From positions 1 to 64,000 of the forward strand of contig JAHJVW010000015.1 of assembly GCA_018828585.1 (NCBI GenBank): 64,000 nucleotides of DNA. Reading direction: 5' to 3'. The stretch is from Bacteroidota bacterium (GTDB lineage Bacteria > Bacteroidota > Bacteroidia > Sphingobacteriales > Sphingobacteriaceae). Each line of letters opens with the position of its first letter. Within the stretch, counting starts at the first letter, position 1. This document shows positions 16,873 through 25,913 of the stretch, piece after piece. A program made the position numbers and the translations under genes. A model generated the notes under the pieces. The model was not told the DNA's origin. It did no database searches and saw only the letters and a program-made list of their open reading frames with translations.

Positions 16873-18972
16873 ATGGGAATAATGGGTTTTTTGCGTAACC
16901 GAGCAGGTGTAATCATTGTGATTGCTATCGGTTTTGCAATTGTGGCGTTCTTATTAAGTGATGCAATTAGAAGTGGAAAAGGTTTTATTGCCGATTCTCA
17001 GAGTGAAGTAGGTAAAGTTGCGGGTGAGACCATTTCTTATAAGGATTTTAACGATCGGGTGGAGCAAAACTCACAGCAGTTTAAGCAACAAATGGGTAGT
17101 TTAAATGCTCAAATGACTGGTTATGTTGTTGAAAATACTTGGAATCAAACAGTTTCTGGTATCATTTTAAAAAAACAAACTGACAAATTAGGTTTAAGTG
17201 TGGGTCAAACTGAATTGTTTGATTTGATTTTTGATAATCCTACACAACAAGTAAAACAAATTTTCACCAATCCACAAACTGGTCAATTTGACAGAGCAAC
17301 TGCTGTAAACTCTAGAAAAAGTGCGGATACAGATCCAAGTGGTCAGTTAAAAGCGCAATGGGTTCAATTAGAAGATAACGTTCAACAACAACGGATCAAC
17401 GAAAAGTATATCAACTTGGTTAAAAATGGTGTTTATGTAAACACATTAGATGCTAAGGACGATTATACCAATAAAAATAAATTGGTGAATTTTGAATATG
17501 CTTACACCGATTACGCTGCTGTTCCAGATGCTGAAGTTAAAGTAACAGATGCAGATTATAAAGAATACTATGAGCAGAACAAATACAAATATAAAAATCC
17601 AACGGAAACTAGAACTTTCGAATATGTAGAATTTGATGCAGCTCCATCTGCCCAAGATACTGCAGAAGCTAAAGTTAAAATAGAAAAGATTGCCGAAGGC
17701 TTAAAAACTACTGACAATGATTCTTTATTTGTAGCCATTAACTCAGATACAAAAACTCCATTAATCTATCAAAAGAAAGGTTCTTTAGAGCCTTCTTTAG
17801 ATTCAATCATATTTAATGCAGCCAAAGGTGATGTGTATGGCCCCTTTATTTCCAACGGATCTTATAAGGTAGCGAAACTAATTGATAGCAGAATGAGTCC
17901 TGATTCGGTAAAAGCTCGTCACATTTTAATTAATCCAGCTGCTGAAGGTGGTTTAGATAAAGCACAAGCCAAAGCAGATTCTTTAAAGAAATTAATACAA
18001 GGTGGAGCTGATTTTGCAGCATTAGCAGCAAAATACGGAACTGATGGATCTAAAGATAAAGGGGGTGATTTAGGGACTTTTGCGAGAGGATCAATGATCC
18101 CTGCATTTGAAGATGCTGTTTTTAATGGCAAGTCAGGACAGGTTTTGGTCGTAAAAACTCAGTATGGTGTTCACGTAATAGAAATTGAAAAGCAAATCGG
18201 CTTATCCAGAGTCGTTAAAGTTGCTGTAGTTGATAAAGCCATTGTACCAAGTTCGGGTACTGAGCAATCGGCTTATCAAAAAGCACAAAGTTTCTTAAGT
18301 GGGGTGAGCAGTGTTCAGCAATTCGAAGAAAATGCACAAAAACAAGGTCTTAATAAAAAAGTGGGTGAAAACGTAGTTCCTTTACAAGCTTCGTTACCTG
18401 GTTTAGATGATTCTCGTAAATTAATCAAGTGGGCCTTTAATGCTGACAAAGGCGCTGTTTCTAATGAGATTTTTGATATTGGTGATAAATATGTGGTCGC
18501 TGTATTAACGACCATTAAACCAGAAGGAACACTTTCTTTAGAGGATGTTAAAAAACAAATCGAGCCTGATGTAAAGCGCATGGTGCAAGGTAAAATTTTG
18601 AAAACTAAATTTGAAAGTGCTTTAAATGGGGCGTCTAGTTTAGCTCAAGTAGCAACAAAGCTAGGAACGCAAGTAGTACCTGTTGAGAATATAGTTTTTG
18701 CCAATCCAGTAATTCCTGGAGTTGCGCAAGAAAACAAAGTGATTGGTGCTATTTTTGGCTCACAACCTAATAAACTATCCAAAGTAATTAACGGAGATAG
18801 GGGGGTTTATATATATACTGTAAAAAGTTTTACCAACCCACCAGCTTTAACCAATGTATTGAAAGTTAAAGAACAAATGGAACAAGCTATCAGTCAGCAA
18901 GTTGATCAAGCTGTTTTTGAAGTTTTAAAGAAGAAAGCAGACATTAAGGACAATAGAGCAAAGTTCTATTAA
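16873..18972 (+). CDS. PpiD/SurA-like peptidyl-prolyl isomerase, membrane anchored
   Basis: Periplasmic folding factor anchored by one N-terminal transmembrane helix (about residues 12-30). SurA_N-like chaperone segments follow, then one parvulin (PpiC) domain at about 346-440, beginning VKARHILINP and ending QYGVHVIEIE with the GGDLGTFARGSMIPAFEDA core. Parvulins isomerise X-Pro bonds; in the PpiD group chaperone action on newly secreted proteins is usually more important. At 699 residues it has the common Bacteroidota length. It is monocistronic or leads the DUF2480 gene, and a strong terminator follows it. Confidence 0.92.
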   Translation: MGIMGFLRNRAGVIIVIAIGFAIVAFLLSDAIRSGKGFIADSQSEVGKVAGETISYKDFNDRVEQNSQQFKQQMGSLNAQMTGYVVENTWNQTVSGIILKKQTDKLGLSVGQTELFDLIFDNPTQQVKQIFTNPQTGQFDRATAVNSRKSADTDPSGQLKAQWVQLEDNVQQQRINEKYINLVKNGVYVNTLDAKDDYTNKNKLVNFEYAYTDYAAVPDAEVKVTDADYKEYYEQNKYKYKNPTETRTFEYVEFDAAPSAQDTAEAKVKIEKIAEGLKTTDNDSLFVAINSDTKTPLIYQKKGSLEPSLDSIIFNAAKGDVYGPFISNGSYKVAKLIDSRMSPDSVKARHILINPAAEGGLDKAQAKADSLKKLIQGGADFAALAAKYGTDGSKDKGGDLGTFARGSMIPAFEDAVFNGKSGQVLVVKTQYGVHVIEIEKQIGLSRVVKVAVVDKAIVPSSGTEQSAYQKAQSFLSGVSSVQQFEENAQKQGLNKKVGENVVPLQASLPGLDDSRKLIKWAFNADKGAVSNEIFDIGDKYVVAVLTTIKPEGTLSLEDVKKQIEPDVKRMVQGKILKTKFESALNGASSLAQVATKLGTQVVPVENIVFANPVIPGVAQENKVIGAIFGSQPNKLSKVINGDRGVYIYTVKSFTNPPALTNVLKVKEQMEQAISQQVDQAVFEVLKKKADIKDNRAKFY

Positions 18973-18995
18973 CCGATAAAATACTTAATTTTGAA

Positions 18996-19026
18996 ACCGA
19001 AAGCCATGTAGGCTTTCGGTTTTTTT
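18996..19026 (+). terminator. Rho-independent terminator after the PpiD-like gene
   Basis: Stem ACCGAAAGCC / GGCTTTCGGT with a 5-base loop (ATGTA), followed by six or more T on the plus strand, 24 bases after the stop codon. The next start codon is only 10 bases further. Confidence 0.9.
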
Positions 19027-19035
19027 ATTTTAAAA

Positions 19036-19554
19036 ATGATGGACATTCAAGAAAATATAATCAATAAAGTTGCTCAAAGTGGATTGGTATCTTTCGATTT
19101 AGCAGATCTACAGGATAAAGGCGAAAGAGTGGTTTATGATATGAAAGACCACCTTTTTCAAGGATTGATATTAAGAGAGAAAGATTTTAGAGAACAAGTT
19201 AAAAACCAAGATTGGGAAGTATTTAAAGGTAAAAATATTGCCGTTATCTGCTCAGCAGATGCCATTGTTCCTACTTGGGCTTATATGTTAATTGCATCCA
19301 AACTACAACCAATTGCTAATTTCTTCGTATTTGGTGACCTCGAATTATTGGAAACTGCATTGTATTTAGGTGCCATAGAAAAGTTAGATGTACAAAAATT
19401 TAAAAATCAACGTTTAGTCATCAAAGGTTGCGGCGATATAGAGATTCCAGTGTCTGCATTTATGGCTTTAACTTCAAAATTAAATCCCATTGTAAAGAGC
19501 ATCATGTATGGCGAACCTTGCTCAACAGTCCCTATATTTAAGCGTAAAGATTAA
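19036..19554 (+). CDS. DUF2480 family protein
   Basis: 172-residue cytoplasmic protein recognised as DUF2480, a family restricted largely to Bacteroidota and without known function. Conserved segments include KNQDWEVFKGKNIAVICSAD, AIVPTWAYMLIASKL and IKGCGDIEIPVSAFMALT. Two adjacent ATG codons allow a start at 19036 or 19039. It sits right behind the terminator of the foldase gene, so it likely has its own promoter or depends on readthrough. Confidence 0.85.
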   Translation: MMDIQENIINKVAQSGLVSFDLADLQDKGERVVYDMKDHLFQGLILREKDFREQVKNQDWEVFKGKNIAVICSADAIVPTWAYMLIASKLQPIANFFVFGDLELLETALYLGAIEKLDVQKFKNQRLVIKGCGDIEIPVSAFMALTSKLNPIVKSIMYGEPCSTVPIFKRKD

Positions 19555-19584
19555 GTTTGGTTCGCTAATTGTTTTAAGTTGTCT

Positions 19585-20364
19585 ATGAAGAAAATTTTGT
19601 TTATTACTTTTGTAATCCTAACATTTAACGCAAGTATAAATGCACAAACCCTCTCCTATCTTAAATATTCTACATTCAAGCCGGGAGAAACCTTAAAATA
19701 TAAACTCAAATATGGTATTTTTACTGCTGCGGAGGCCACCATTAAAGTTTTAGATACCGATGTGAAATTCGATGGAAATCCAACCTACCATTTATCAGTA
19801 GATGGCTCTACATCAGGTAGTTTTGATATTTTTTATAAAGTGAGGAACAGGTATGACTCTTATATTGATGAGAAAAATTTTACGCCCTATCTTTATACAG
19901 AAAACATCAGAGAAGATGGATACCGTAGAAATGACAAAGCTCGCTTTTATCAGGAAGAACAAAAAGTAGTTTCCAATAAAGGAACTTTCAAGTCGCCAGT
20001 TGAACAAACTTTTGATTTGGTGTCTGCTTATTATTTTGCTAGAAATTTGGATCTAACGGGGATTAAACCAGGAGAAAAATTGACTTTAAATTATTTCTTA
20101 AATGATGAGATTATCCCATTAACCATAGAATACATAGGTAAAGAAACCATTAAAACTGATCTAGGTCAAATAAGATGTTTAAAATTTAGTCCTTCCATAA
20201 AGCCAGGTAGAATTTTCAGAAAAGACAGTAAACTCTATTTGTGGATTACTGATGATGGGAACAGAATTCCGGTGAAAGCTCAGGTTGAGGTTTTAATAGG
20301 CTCAGTGACGATGGAAATAAAATCTGCCGAAGGCTTAAGCCAACCGCTTCAGCCCAACCGATAG
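19585..20364 (+). CDS. DUF3108 family exported protein
   Basis: 259-residue protein with signal peptide MKKILFITFVILTFNASINA, then a beta-rich DUF3108 domain containing FKPGETLKYKLKYGIFTAAEA and PIKKxGR-like features such as LKFSPSIKPGRIFRKDSKLY. It is expected in the periplasm or outer-membrane side; function unknown. I use the ATG at 19585, because the in-frame TTG at 19579 adds only MS in front of a perfect signal peptide. It ends 60 bp before the polysaccharide genes begin. Confidence 0.82.
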   Translation: MKKILFITFVILTFNASINAQTLSYLKYSTFKPGETLKYKLKYGIFTAAEATIKVLDTDVKFDGNPTYHLSVDGSTSGSFDIFYKVRNRYDSYIDEKNFTPYLYTENIREDGYRRNDKARFYQEEQKVVSNKGTFKSPVEQTFDLVSAYYFARNLDLTGIKPGEKLTLNYFLNDEIIPLTIEYIGKETIKTDLGQIRCLKFSPSIKPGRIFRKDSKLYLWITDDGNRIPVKAQVEVLIGSVTMEIKSAEGLSQPLQPNR

Positions 20365-20424
20365 GTGGCTGTTTACGCTAAAAATAAATTCCTACTTTTA
20401 CCTTTCTAATACGCTTGATAAGCC

Positions 20425-21678
20425 ATGTATAAAATAGCTATAATTGGACAAGGTTATGTAGGTTTACCACTTGCAGTAGCATTTGGGCAGGTTTATGAAA
20501 CCATTGGTTTTGATATTGACGAAGAAAGAATCCATCAACTCAAAGAGGCTAAAGATAAAACCAAACAGATCAGCGAAAATGAGTTTAAATTAGCCTCAAA
20601 GCTTCAATTTTCATCTCGTTTGAAAGATATCGAATCTTGTACTATTTATATTATTACGGTTCCCACACCTATCAATCAATATAAATCCCCAGATTTATCT
20701 TTATTATTAAAAGCAACAGAAATGATTGCTAAAATCATCAAAAAAGATGATTTAGTAATCTACGAATCAACCGTTTATCCAGGTTGTACCGAAGAAGATT
20801 GCATTCCTTTGATTGAAAAAATAAGTGGTTTTAAGCTAAATCAAAATTTCTTTGTGGGCTATTCTCCTGAGCGAATCAATCCAGGAGATAAAGTCAACAC
20901 ACTTACTAAAATTTGTAAAGTGACTTCAGGATCCAATCCTGCAACAGCCGAAAAGGTGAACCAGCTTTATCAAAAAATCATCAGCGCAGGTACACACTTG
21001 GCACCAAGTATCAAAGTTGCAGAAGCTTCAAAAGCCATAGAAAATGCCCAAAGAGATGTGAATATTTCTTTTGTAAATGAGTTAGCTCTAATTTTTGATC
21101 GAATGGGAATCGATACCCATGATGTTATTGATGCTGCCGCAACCAAATGGAATTTTCTGAAATTCAAGCCTGGTTTAGTAGGTGGGCATTGTATTGGTGT
21201 AGATCCTTACTACTTGGCTCATAAAGCGGAAGCTTTAGGCTACCACCCTCAAGTAATTCTATCTGGAAGAAGAGTGAATGATAATATGGGGATGTTTGTA
21301 GCCAATAAACTCATCAAGCTCATGCTGAAAAAAGAGCAAAAAATTAGGCAGAGTAACGTTTTGATTTTAGGCTTTACCTTTAAAGAAAATTGTCCTGATA
21401 TTAGAAATACCCGAGTAATCGACATTTACAATGAATTAATTTCATTTGATTTAGCCGTTGATGTTTTTGATCCATGGGCTAACACAAGCGAAGTATGGTC
21501 AGAATATCACATTAAATTGATTAAAAAAATAATACCAAAAAAATATCAAGCGATCGTGATTGCCGTTGCGCATCAAGAATTTTTAATGCTCGATTTTGAG
21601 GAATTTCAGAAGAATAATGCGGTTGTTTTTGATACAAAATCCATTATCGATCGGAAATTTGTGGATGCCCGCTTATGA
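20425..21678 (+). CDS. UDP-HexNAc 6-dehydrogenase (WbpO/TviB/WbpA type), copy 1
   Basis: NAD-dependent nucleotide-sugar dehydrogenase that oxidises C6 of UDP-N-acetylhexosamine to the uronic acid. The Rossmann motif GQGYVGLP is at residues 8-15, the ESTVYPGCTEE loop near 115, and the catalytic cysteine is Cys256 in GGHCIGVDPYYL. The C-terminal domain starts around LILGFTFKENCPDIRNTRV. Length (417) is normal. It is the first of four tightly packed genes, and the aminotransferase start overlaps its stop (ATGA). A close paralogue lies at 32209. Whether the substrate is GlcNAc or GalNAc cannot be told here. Confidence 0.92.
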   Translation: MYKIAIIGQGYVGLPLAVAFGQVYETIGFDIDEERIHQLKEAKDKTKQISENEFKLASKLQFSSRLKDIESCTIYIITVPTPINQYKSPDLSLLLKATEMIAKIIKKDDLVIYESTVYPGCTEEDCIPLIEKISGFKLNQNFFVGYSPERINPGDKVNTLTKICKVTSGSNPATAEKVNQLYQKIISAGTHLAPSIKVAEASKAIENAQRDVNISFVNELALIFDRMGIDTHDVIDAAATKWNFLKFKPGLVGGHCIGVDPYYLAHKAEALGYHPQVILSGRRVNDNMGMFVANKLIKLMLKKEQKIRQSNVLILGFTFKENCPDIRNTRVIDIYNELISFDLAVDVFDPWANTSEVWSEYHIKLIKKIIPKKYQAIVIAVAHQEFLMLDFEEFQKNNAVVFDTKSIIDRKFVDARL

Positions 21679-22802
21679 AGAAAGCGATTAAAATGATTGA
21701 CCTTACCGCCGAATACCAACAGTTAAAGCCACAATTAGGTCAAGTGATAAAGAAAGTATGGTCTAATGGGCATTATATCAACGGGCCTGAGGTAACCCTT
21801 TTCGAAAATAAACTAGCTGAATATCTTAGTGTAAAAAATGTAATCGGTTGCGGAAACGGAACCGATGCCCTTCAAATTGCTTTGATGGCGATTGGTTTAA
21901 AACCTGGAGACGAAGTGATCATTCCAGCTTTTGCTTATGTTTCCGTCATAGAAGTCGTATGCTTACTTGGCGGAATTCCTGTGTTAGTCGATATCGAAGA
22001 CCAATATTTTCAAATAGATTCATCAAAAATTGAAGAAGCGATTACGCCATTAACAAAAGCAATTATTCCCGTCCATCTGTTCGGTCAATCTGGAGATCTA
22101 CAAAAAATCATCGCAATCGCAAATAAGCATCAAATTTTTGTGATAGAAGATAATGCACAGGCTTTAGGAGCTAAGTTAATCATAGATGGTAAAGAAAAAA
22201 TGCTAGGAACATTGGGCCATATTGGCTGTACTTCATTTTTTCCAACCAAAAATTTAGGTGGTTTTGGAGATGGAGGAGCTTTATTTACCAATGATGATGA
22301 ATTGGCTCACCAAATAAGAAGGATTTCAAATCATGGCCAACAAAATAAATATGAGCATGATATAATCGGTATAAATTCCAGATTAGATAGTTTGCAAGCA
22401 GCCATTTTAAACTTCAAACTTCAATACCTTGATCAAAATCTCTCCCTTAAAAGGTCAATCGCGGCGAAATATATCCAAGAATTGTCTTCTTGTAAAAAGA
22501 TTAGAATTCCTTCAAAAAATCCTGATGGAATCCATACTTGGCATCAATTCACGATTAAAGTGAAGATGGGAAAACGTAATGAGCTGAAAGATTTTTTAAA
22601 AAATCGCGGTATAGAGACGATGATCTATTATCCAAAATCCCTTCATCAGCAAAAAGCTTATACCAACTTTAGGGTATTTTCACCTATTTCTGATCGCATT
22701 TGCGATTCTGTTTTATCTTTGCCCATACATTCCTTATTAAAATTAGAGGAAGTCAGTTTCATCAGCCACACCATAAAAGATTTTTTTAATGCCAAGCACT
22801 AA
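21675..22802 (+). CDS. WbpE-type PLP aminotransferase (DegT/DnrJ/EryC1/StrS), copy 1
   Basis: PLP enzyme of the sugar 3-aminotransferase group. By analogy with WbpE it would aminate UDP-3-keto-GlcNAcA using glutamate. The PLP lysine is Lys192 in FFPTKNLGGFGDGGALF, the WbpE-like version of this motif. The nucleotide-sugar and PLP-binding features [15 protein letters not shown] and VIEDNAQALGA are also present. Length is 375 residues. It overlaps the dehydrogenase by four bases and the acetyltransferase by 14, indicating one operon. A paralogue lies at 33501. Confidence 0.9.
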   Translation: MKKAIKMIDLTAEYQQLKPQLGQVIKKVWSNGHYINGPEVTLFENKLAEYLSVKNVIGCGNGTDALQIALMAIGLKPGDEVIIPAFAYVSVIEVVCLLGGIPVLVDIEDQYFQIDSSKIEEAITPLTKAIIPVHLFGQSGDLQKIIAIANKHQIFVIEDNAQALGAKLIIDGKEKMLGTLGHIGCTSFFPTKNLGGFGDGGALFTNDDELAHQIRRISNHGQQNKYEHDIIGINSRLDSLQAAILNFKLQYLDQNLSLKRSIAAKYIQELSSCKKIRIPSKNPDGIHTWHQFTIKVKMGKRNELKDFLKNRGIETMIYYPKSLHQQKAYTNFRVFSPISDRICDSVLSLPIHSLLKLEEVSFISHTIKDFFNAKH

Positions 22803-23295
22803 TTACTTTGTCCACCCAACTGCGATCATTGATGCTGATGTTAAGATTGGGGTCCATACAAAAATTTGGCATTTCTGTCATCTTTCTGAAGGTGCTGAAA
22901 TTGGAGAAAATTGTACTTTAGGGCAAAATGTATTTGTGGGTAAAAATGTGAAGGTTGGAAATGGCGTGAAAATTCAAAACAACGTCTCTATTTTTGAAGG
23001 TGTTGAAATTAAGGATGAAGTATTTGTTGGGCCCTCTGTCGTTTTTACCAATATTTTAAATCCAAGATCGTTTATTGATAGAAAGCATGAATTCTTAAAA
23101 ACCATCGTTCATAAAGGAGTGAGCATTGGCGCAAACACCACTATCGTTTGCGGAAATGAAATTGGGGAGTTTGCATTTATTGGTGCTGGTTCAGTATTGA
23201 CTAAATCAGTAAAGCCATTTGAATTATGGTATGGGAACCCTGCAATTAACAGAGGGAAAGTTGATGAAAAAGGCGAAATAATTAAAGGAATATGA
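22789..23295 (+). CDS. WbpD-type left-handed beta-helix N-acetyltransferase, copy 1
   Basis: Hexapeptide-repeat acetyltransferase that would acetylate the new 3-amino group from acetyl-CoA, as WbpD does. Repeats of the (I/V)GxxxxI type run from about residue 12 (HPTAIIDADVKIGVHTKIWH) to 150. The conserved catalytic-type segment is NPRSFIDRKHEFLKTIVHKG. At 168 residues it is slightly shorter than the second copy at 34624, lacking that protein's C-terminal tail. Overlaps its upstream and downstream neighbours. Confidence 0.88.
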   Translation: MPSTNYFVHPTAIIDADVKIGVHTKIWHFCHLSEGAEIGENCTLGQNVFVGKNVKVGNGVKIQNNVSIFEGVEIKDEVFVGPSVVFTNILNPRSFIDRKHEFLKTIVHKGVSIGANTTIVCGNEIGEFAFIGAGSVLTKSVKPFELWYGNPAINRGKVDEKGEIIKGI

Positions 23296-23879
23296 AAGAA
23301 AAAGTGATGATAGCAGTAGGTGTTCATTTGGTTTCTGAGGAGTTAATCAAAGAAAATTTTATTTGTCACCTCGAAAAATGTAAAGGTACTTGTTGTATAG
23401 AAGGTGATGCAGGTGCACCCTTGGATCAAGAAGAGGTCGAAATATTAAAAAATATTTATCCCTTAGTAAAGCCCTACATGACGGTAAAGGGAGTTGAAAC
23501 CATTGAAAAAGTGGGGACTTCCGTTAAAGATTTGGATAATGATTTAACCACGCCTTGTGTGGACGGAAATAAAGAATGTGCTTACGTCATTTGGGAGAAC
23601 GGCATTACAAAATGTGCCATTGAAAAGGCTTATGAAGATGGGAAAATAGATTGGCAAAAACCGATCTCTTGTCATTTATACCCTATTCGGTTAACTCCTT
23701 ACCCAGAATTTGATATGCTACATTACGACAGATGGAGTATTTGCAGTTCGGCTTGTAGCTTTGGCGACGAACACAACGTAAAAGTTTATGAATTCCTAAA
23801 AGCTCCATTAATTAGGAAATATGGAGAAGCTTGGTACCATGAATTAGAAGAAAACGTAAAGGCACTAAATCAAGCATAA
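23292..23879 (+). CDS. DUF3109 family cysteine-rich protein
   Basis: 195-residue cytoplasmic protein of DUF3109, possibly metal binding. It contains many cysteines in conserved settings: CHLEKCKGTCCIEGDAGAP near residue 22-40, then PCVDGNKECAYVIWENG, CAIEKAY, SCHLYPIRLTPYPEFD and ICSSACSFG. This pattern resembles the Fe-S or zinc-binding YkgJ-like proteins. It starts with an ATGA overlap on the acetyltransferase gene although the family is usually conserved outside polysaccharide loci, so it marks the join between core and accessory genes. Confidence 0.87.
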   Translation: MKEKVMIAVGVHLVSEELIKENFICHLEKCKGTCCIEGDAGAPLDQEEVEILKNIYPLVKPYMTVKGVETIEKVGTSVKDLDNDLTTPCVDGNKECAYVIWENGITKCAIEKAYEDGKIDWQKPISCHLYPIRLTPYPEFDMLHYDRWSICSSACSFGDEHNVKVYEFLKAPLIRKYGEAWYHELEENVKALNQA

Positions 23880-23937
23880 TTTTTTTAGATTTACTATTCT
23901 AAACGAAAACTTATTAAATAATTAAAATAGCGCTCAA

Positions 23938-24810
23938 TTGAAAGGAATTATTCTAGCAGGAGGATCTGGAACCAGATTACATCCCTTAACCTTAGCAGTA
24001 AGTAAACAAATGATGCCGGTTTACGATAAACCCATGATTTATTACCCACTGTCTACTTTAATGTTGGCCGGAATCAATGAAATCTTGATTATATCAACCC
24101 CACACGATCTTCCTGGTTTTCAAAAATTATTAGGCGACGGAAAAAATTTAGGCTGCCATTTTTCTTATGCCGAACAACCCTCACCTGACGGTTTAGCACA
24201 AGCTTTCATTATTGGCGCCGATTTTATAGGAGCTGATTCCGTTGCGCTAGTTTTAGGAGATAACATCTTTTTCGGAGATGGAATGGCAAAGTTAATGCAA
24301 AGCAATACCCATCCAGATGGCGGAATTGTTTTTGCCTATCCTGTTCAAGATCCTGAGCGCTATGGGGTAGTCGAATTCGACGAAAACAAAAAAGCCATTT
24401 CTATAGAAGAAAAGCCAGCCCACCCAAAATCTAATTATGCCGTTCCCGGTTTATATTTTTACGATAACGAAGTCGTTAAAATTGCCAGTGGGATTAAACC
24501 ATCCCCTCGTGGAGAATTGGAGATAACAGACATCAACAGGGTCTATTTAGAAAAAGGGAAACTACAAGTCGGTTTATTAAGTAGAGGAACCGCTTGGTTA
24601 GATACCGGTACTTTTGAATCGTTAATGCAAGCTGGCCAATTTGTTCAGGTGATAGAAGATAGACAAGGCCTTAAAATTGGGTGTATAGAAGAAATCGCTT
24701 ATAGAATGAATTTTATAGACGCCAATCAACTTCGCGATTTAGGCCAACCCCTAGTAAAAAGTGGTTATGGTAAGTATTTAATTGACATTGCAGATGGAAA
24801 GATTTTGTAA
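23938..24810 (+). CDS. rfbA: Glucose-1-phosphate thymidylyltransferase
   Basis: Makes dTDP-glucose from dTTP and glucose 1-phosphate, the first step to dTDP-rhamnose and related sugars. The nucleotidyltransferase signature [11 protein letters not shown] is at residues 7-17 followed by [20 protein letters not shown], and [12 protein letters not shown] carries the metal-binding aspartate. The 290-residue length is standard. The start is a TTG (no in-frame ATG before an upstream stop), giving the usual MKGIILAGG. The rfbB, rfbC and rfbD partners are not in this window. Confidence 0.95.
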   Translation: MKGIILAGGSGTRLHPLTLAVSKQMMPVYDKPMIYYPLSTLMLAGINEILIISTPHDLPGFQKLLGDGKNLGCHFSYAEQPSPDGLAQAFIIGADFIGADSVALVLGDNIFFGDGMAKLMQSNTHPDGGIVFAYPVQDPERYGVVEFDENKKAISIEEKPAHPKSNYAVPGLYFYDNEVVKIASGIKPSPRGELEITDINRVYLEKGKLQVGLLSRGTAWLDTGTFESLMQAGQFVQVIEDRQGLKIGCIEEIAYRMNFIDANQLRDLGQPLVKSGYGKYLIDIADGKIL

Positions 24811-24838
24811 TACGATGCGTTAACTCCACTCAGCATGA

Positions 24839-24989
24839 TGTCACCTGAGCATGTCATCCTGAGCATGTCATCCTGAGCGGAGTCGAAGGAGGGAGTCGAA
24901 GGGAATGTCACCCTGAGCCCATTTTTCACTCTGAGCTTGTCACCCTGAGCGGAGTCGAAGGGGGAGTCGAAGGGGAAGTCGAAGAGGGA
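24839..24989. repeat. Intergenic repeat array, left of GIY-YIG gene
   Basis: Several partial copies of a unit with core GTCA(C/T)CCTGAGCGGAGTC followed by GAAGGG, in direct orientation and with truncated pieces (AGTCGAAG repeated up to three times at the right end). This is the well-known style of dispersed repeat in Sphingobacteriaceae and Flavobacteriia intergenic regions. It fills almost all of the gap between rfbA and the GIY-YIG gene. Confidence 0.85.
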
Positions 24990-25004
24990 TGTGTAATAAA
25001 TTTT

Positions 25005-25313
25005 ATGAAATACTATCATGTCTATATATTAAAATGCAGCGACGACAGCTACTATACTGGAGTTACAAATAATATGGAAAGAAGGTTATATGAACACGAA
25101 ATTGGATTGAATAAAAAGTCTTATACTCATAATAGAAGACCTTTAAAACTAGTATTTTGCGAAGATTTTTTAGATATTAATCAAGCAATTGCATTTGAAA
25201 AACAAGTTAAGGGATGGTCAAGAAAAAAAAAAGAAGCTATTATTTCAGATAACTGGGATAAACTAAAAGAATTATCAGTTTGTAAAAATGAAAGCAATCA
25301 TAAAAATAAATGA
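25005..25313 (+). CDS. GIY-YIG nuclease family protein
   Basis: 102-residue single-domain protein of the UvrC/YhbQ-like GIY-YIG superfamily. The two namesake strands read YHVYILKC and YYTGVTNN (residues 3-25), followed by the catalytic arginine region MERRLYEHE (about 26-34) and the metal-binding glutamate in AFEKQVKGWSRKKKE (about 66). It is probably a DNA nuclease; the target is unknown. It is bracketed at both sides by the same repeat family, suggesting that gene and repeats move or spread together. The start codon lies 15 bases past the left array. Confidence 0.9.
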   Translation: MKYYHVYILKCSDDSYYTGVTNNMERRLYEHEIGLNKKSYTHNRRPLKLVFCEDFLDINQAIAFEKQVKGWSRKKKEAIISDNWDKLKELSVCKNESNHKNK

Positions 25314-25326
25314 TGCTTCGTGAAAT

Positions 25327-25470
25327 ATGCTTCGACTCCGCTCAGCATGACACGTGGGCTGTCACCCTCAGCAGAGTCGAAGGGAATGTCACCCTGAGCA
25401 TGTCATCCTGAGAGGAGTCGAAGGAGGAGTCGAAGGGAATGTCACCCTGAGCGGAGTCGAAGGGAATGTT
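25327..25470. repeat. Intergenic repeat array, right of GIY-YIG gene
   Basis: Begins with an inverted unit, CTTCGACTCCGCTCAGCATG, then direct units GTCACCCTCAGCAGAGTCG, GTCACCCTGAGCATGTCATC and GTCACCCTGAGCGGAGTCG. The first two units form an imperfect hairpin of about 22 bp. It is the same family as the array at 24839-24989. Confidence 0.85.
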
Positions 25471-25533
25471 GGCGTAATGGAATATTGGGGTGGTAAAATT
25501 TTAACATTCTGTTAAAGAATAATTGACTAAGGA

Positions 25534-25541
25534 TAGATTTG
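25534..25541 (+). promoter_or_regulatory. -7 promoter element for the four-helix-bundle gene
   Basis: TAGATTTG, a perfect TAnnTTTG match, 27 bases before the start codon at 25569. Confidence 0.5.
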
Positions 25542-25568
25542 AATTATAAATAGTGTAACAAGAGTGGC

Positions 25569-25913
25569 ATGGAGCGTAAAAATATCAATAGAGGTTTTAA
25601 ACAATTAAGAGTTTGGAATGATGCTATTGATTTATATGTTCTTTCGTGTGGAATATTGATGAATTTTCCATTTGAATTAAAAAAAACGGCTGGTAATTGT
25701 ATTGATAGTGTACATAGCATTAGTAGAAATATTGCAGAGGGATATTGCAGGAGGGGCATTAAAGAGTATTTAAATTTTTTGAATATTGCGCTTCCATCAA
25801 GTGATGAGTTTCATTCAAGTTTAGTGAGTTTTTTTAAAGCTCAGCAAATAACTCTTACGGACTTTGAAAAGTTAGATGAGCTACATTTTAAAACCGAAAA
25901 TGAATTAATCTAG
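25569..25913 (+). CDS. Four-helix-bundle protein (23S rRNA-intervening-sequence family)
   Basis: 114-residue all-helical protein of the family named after proteins encoded in 23S rRNA intervening sequences, also related to the Avd accessory protein of diversity-generating retroelements. Family features are FKQLRVWNDAIDLYVLSC at the N-terminus, the SRNIAEGYCRRGIKEYLNFL turn and a last helix after KAQQITLTDFEKLDEL. No enzymatic motif. These genes are scattered singly in Bacteroidota genomes and their role is unclear. No reverse transcriptase or 23S gene is present here. Confidence 0.85.
   Translation: MERKNINRGFKQLRVWNDAIDLYVLSCGILMNFPFELKKTAGNCIDSVHSISRNIAEGYCRRGIKEYLNFLNIALPSSDEFHSSLVSFFKAQQITLTDFEKLDELHFKTENELI

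Noticed and set aside
24839-25470. Repeat arrays around the GIY-YIG gene as a CRISPR array
   Set aside because: Units are irregular in length and orientation, have no uniform unique spacers and no cas genes are nearby.
25569-25913. Accessory gene (avd) of a diversity-generating retroelement
   Set aside because: No reverse transcriptase, template repeat or variable target is found nearby; the family is also common outside such elements.
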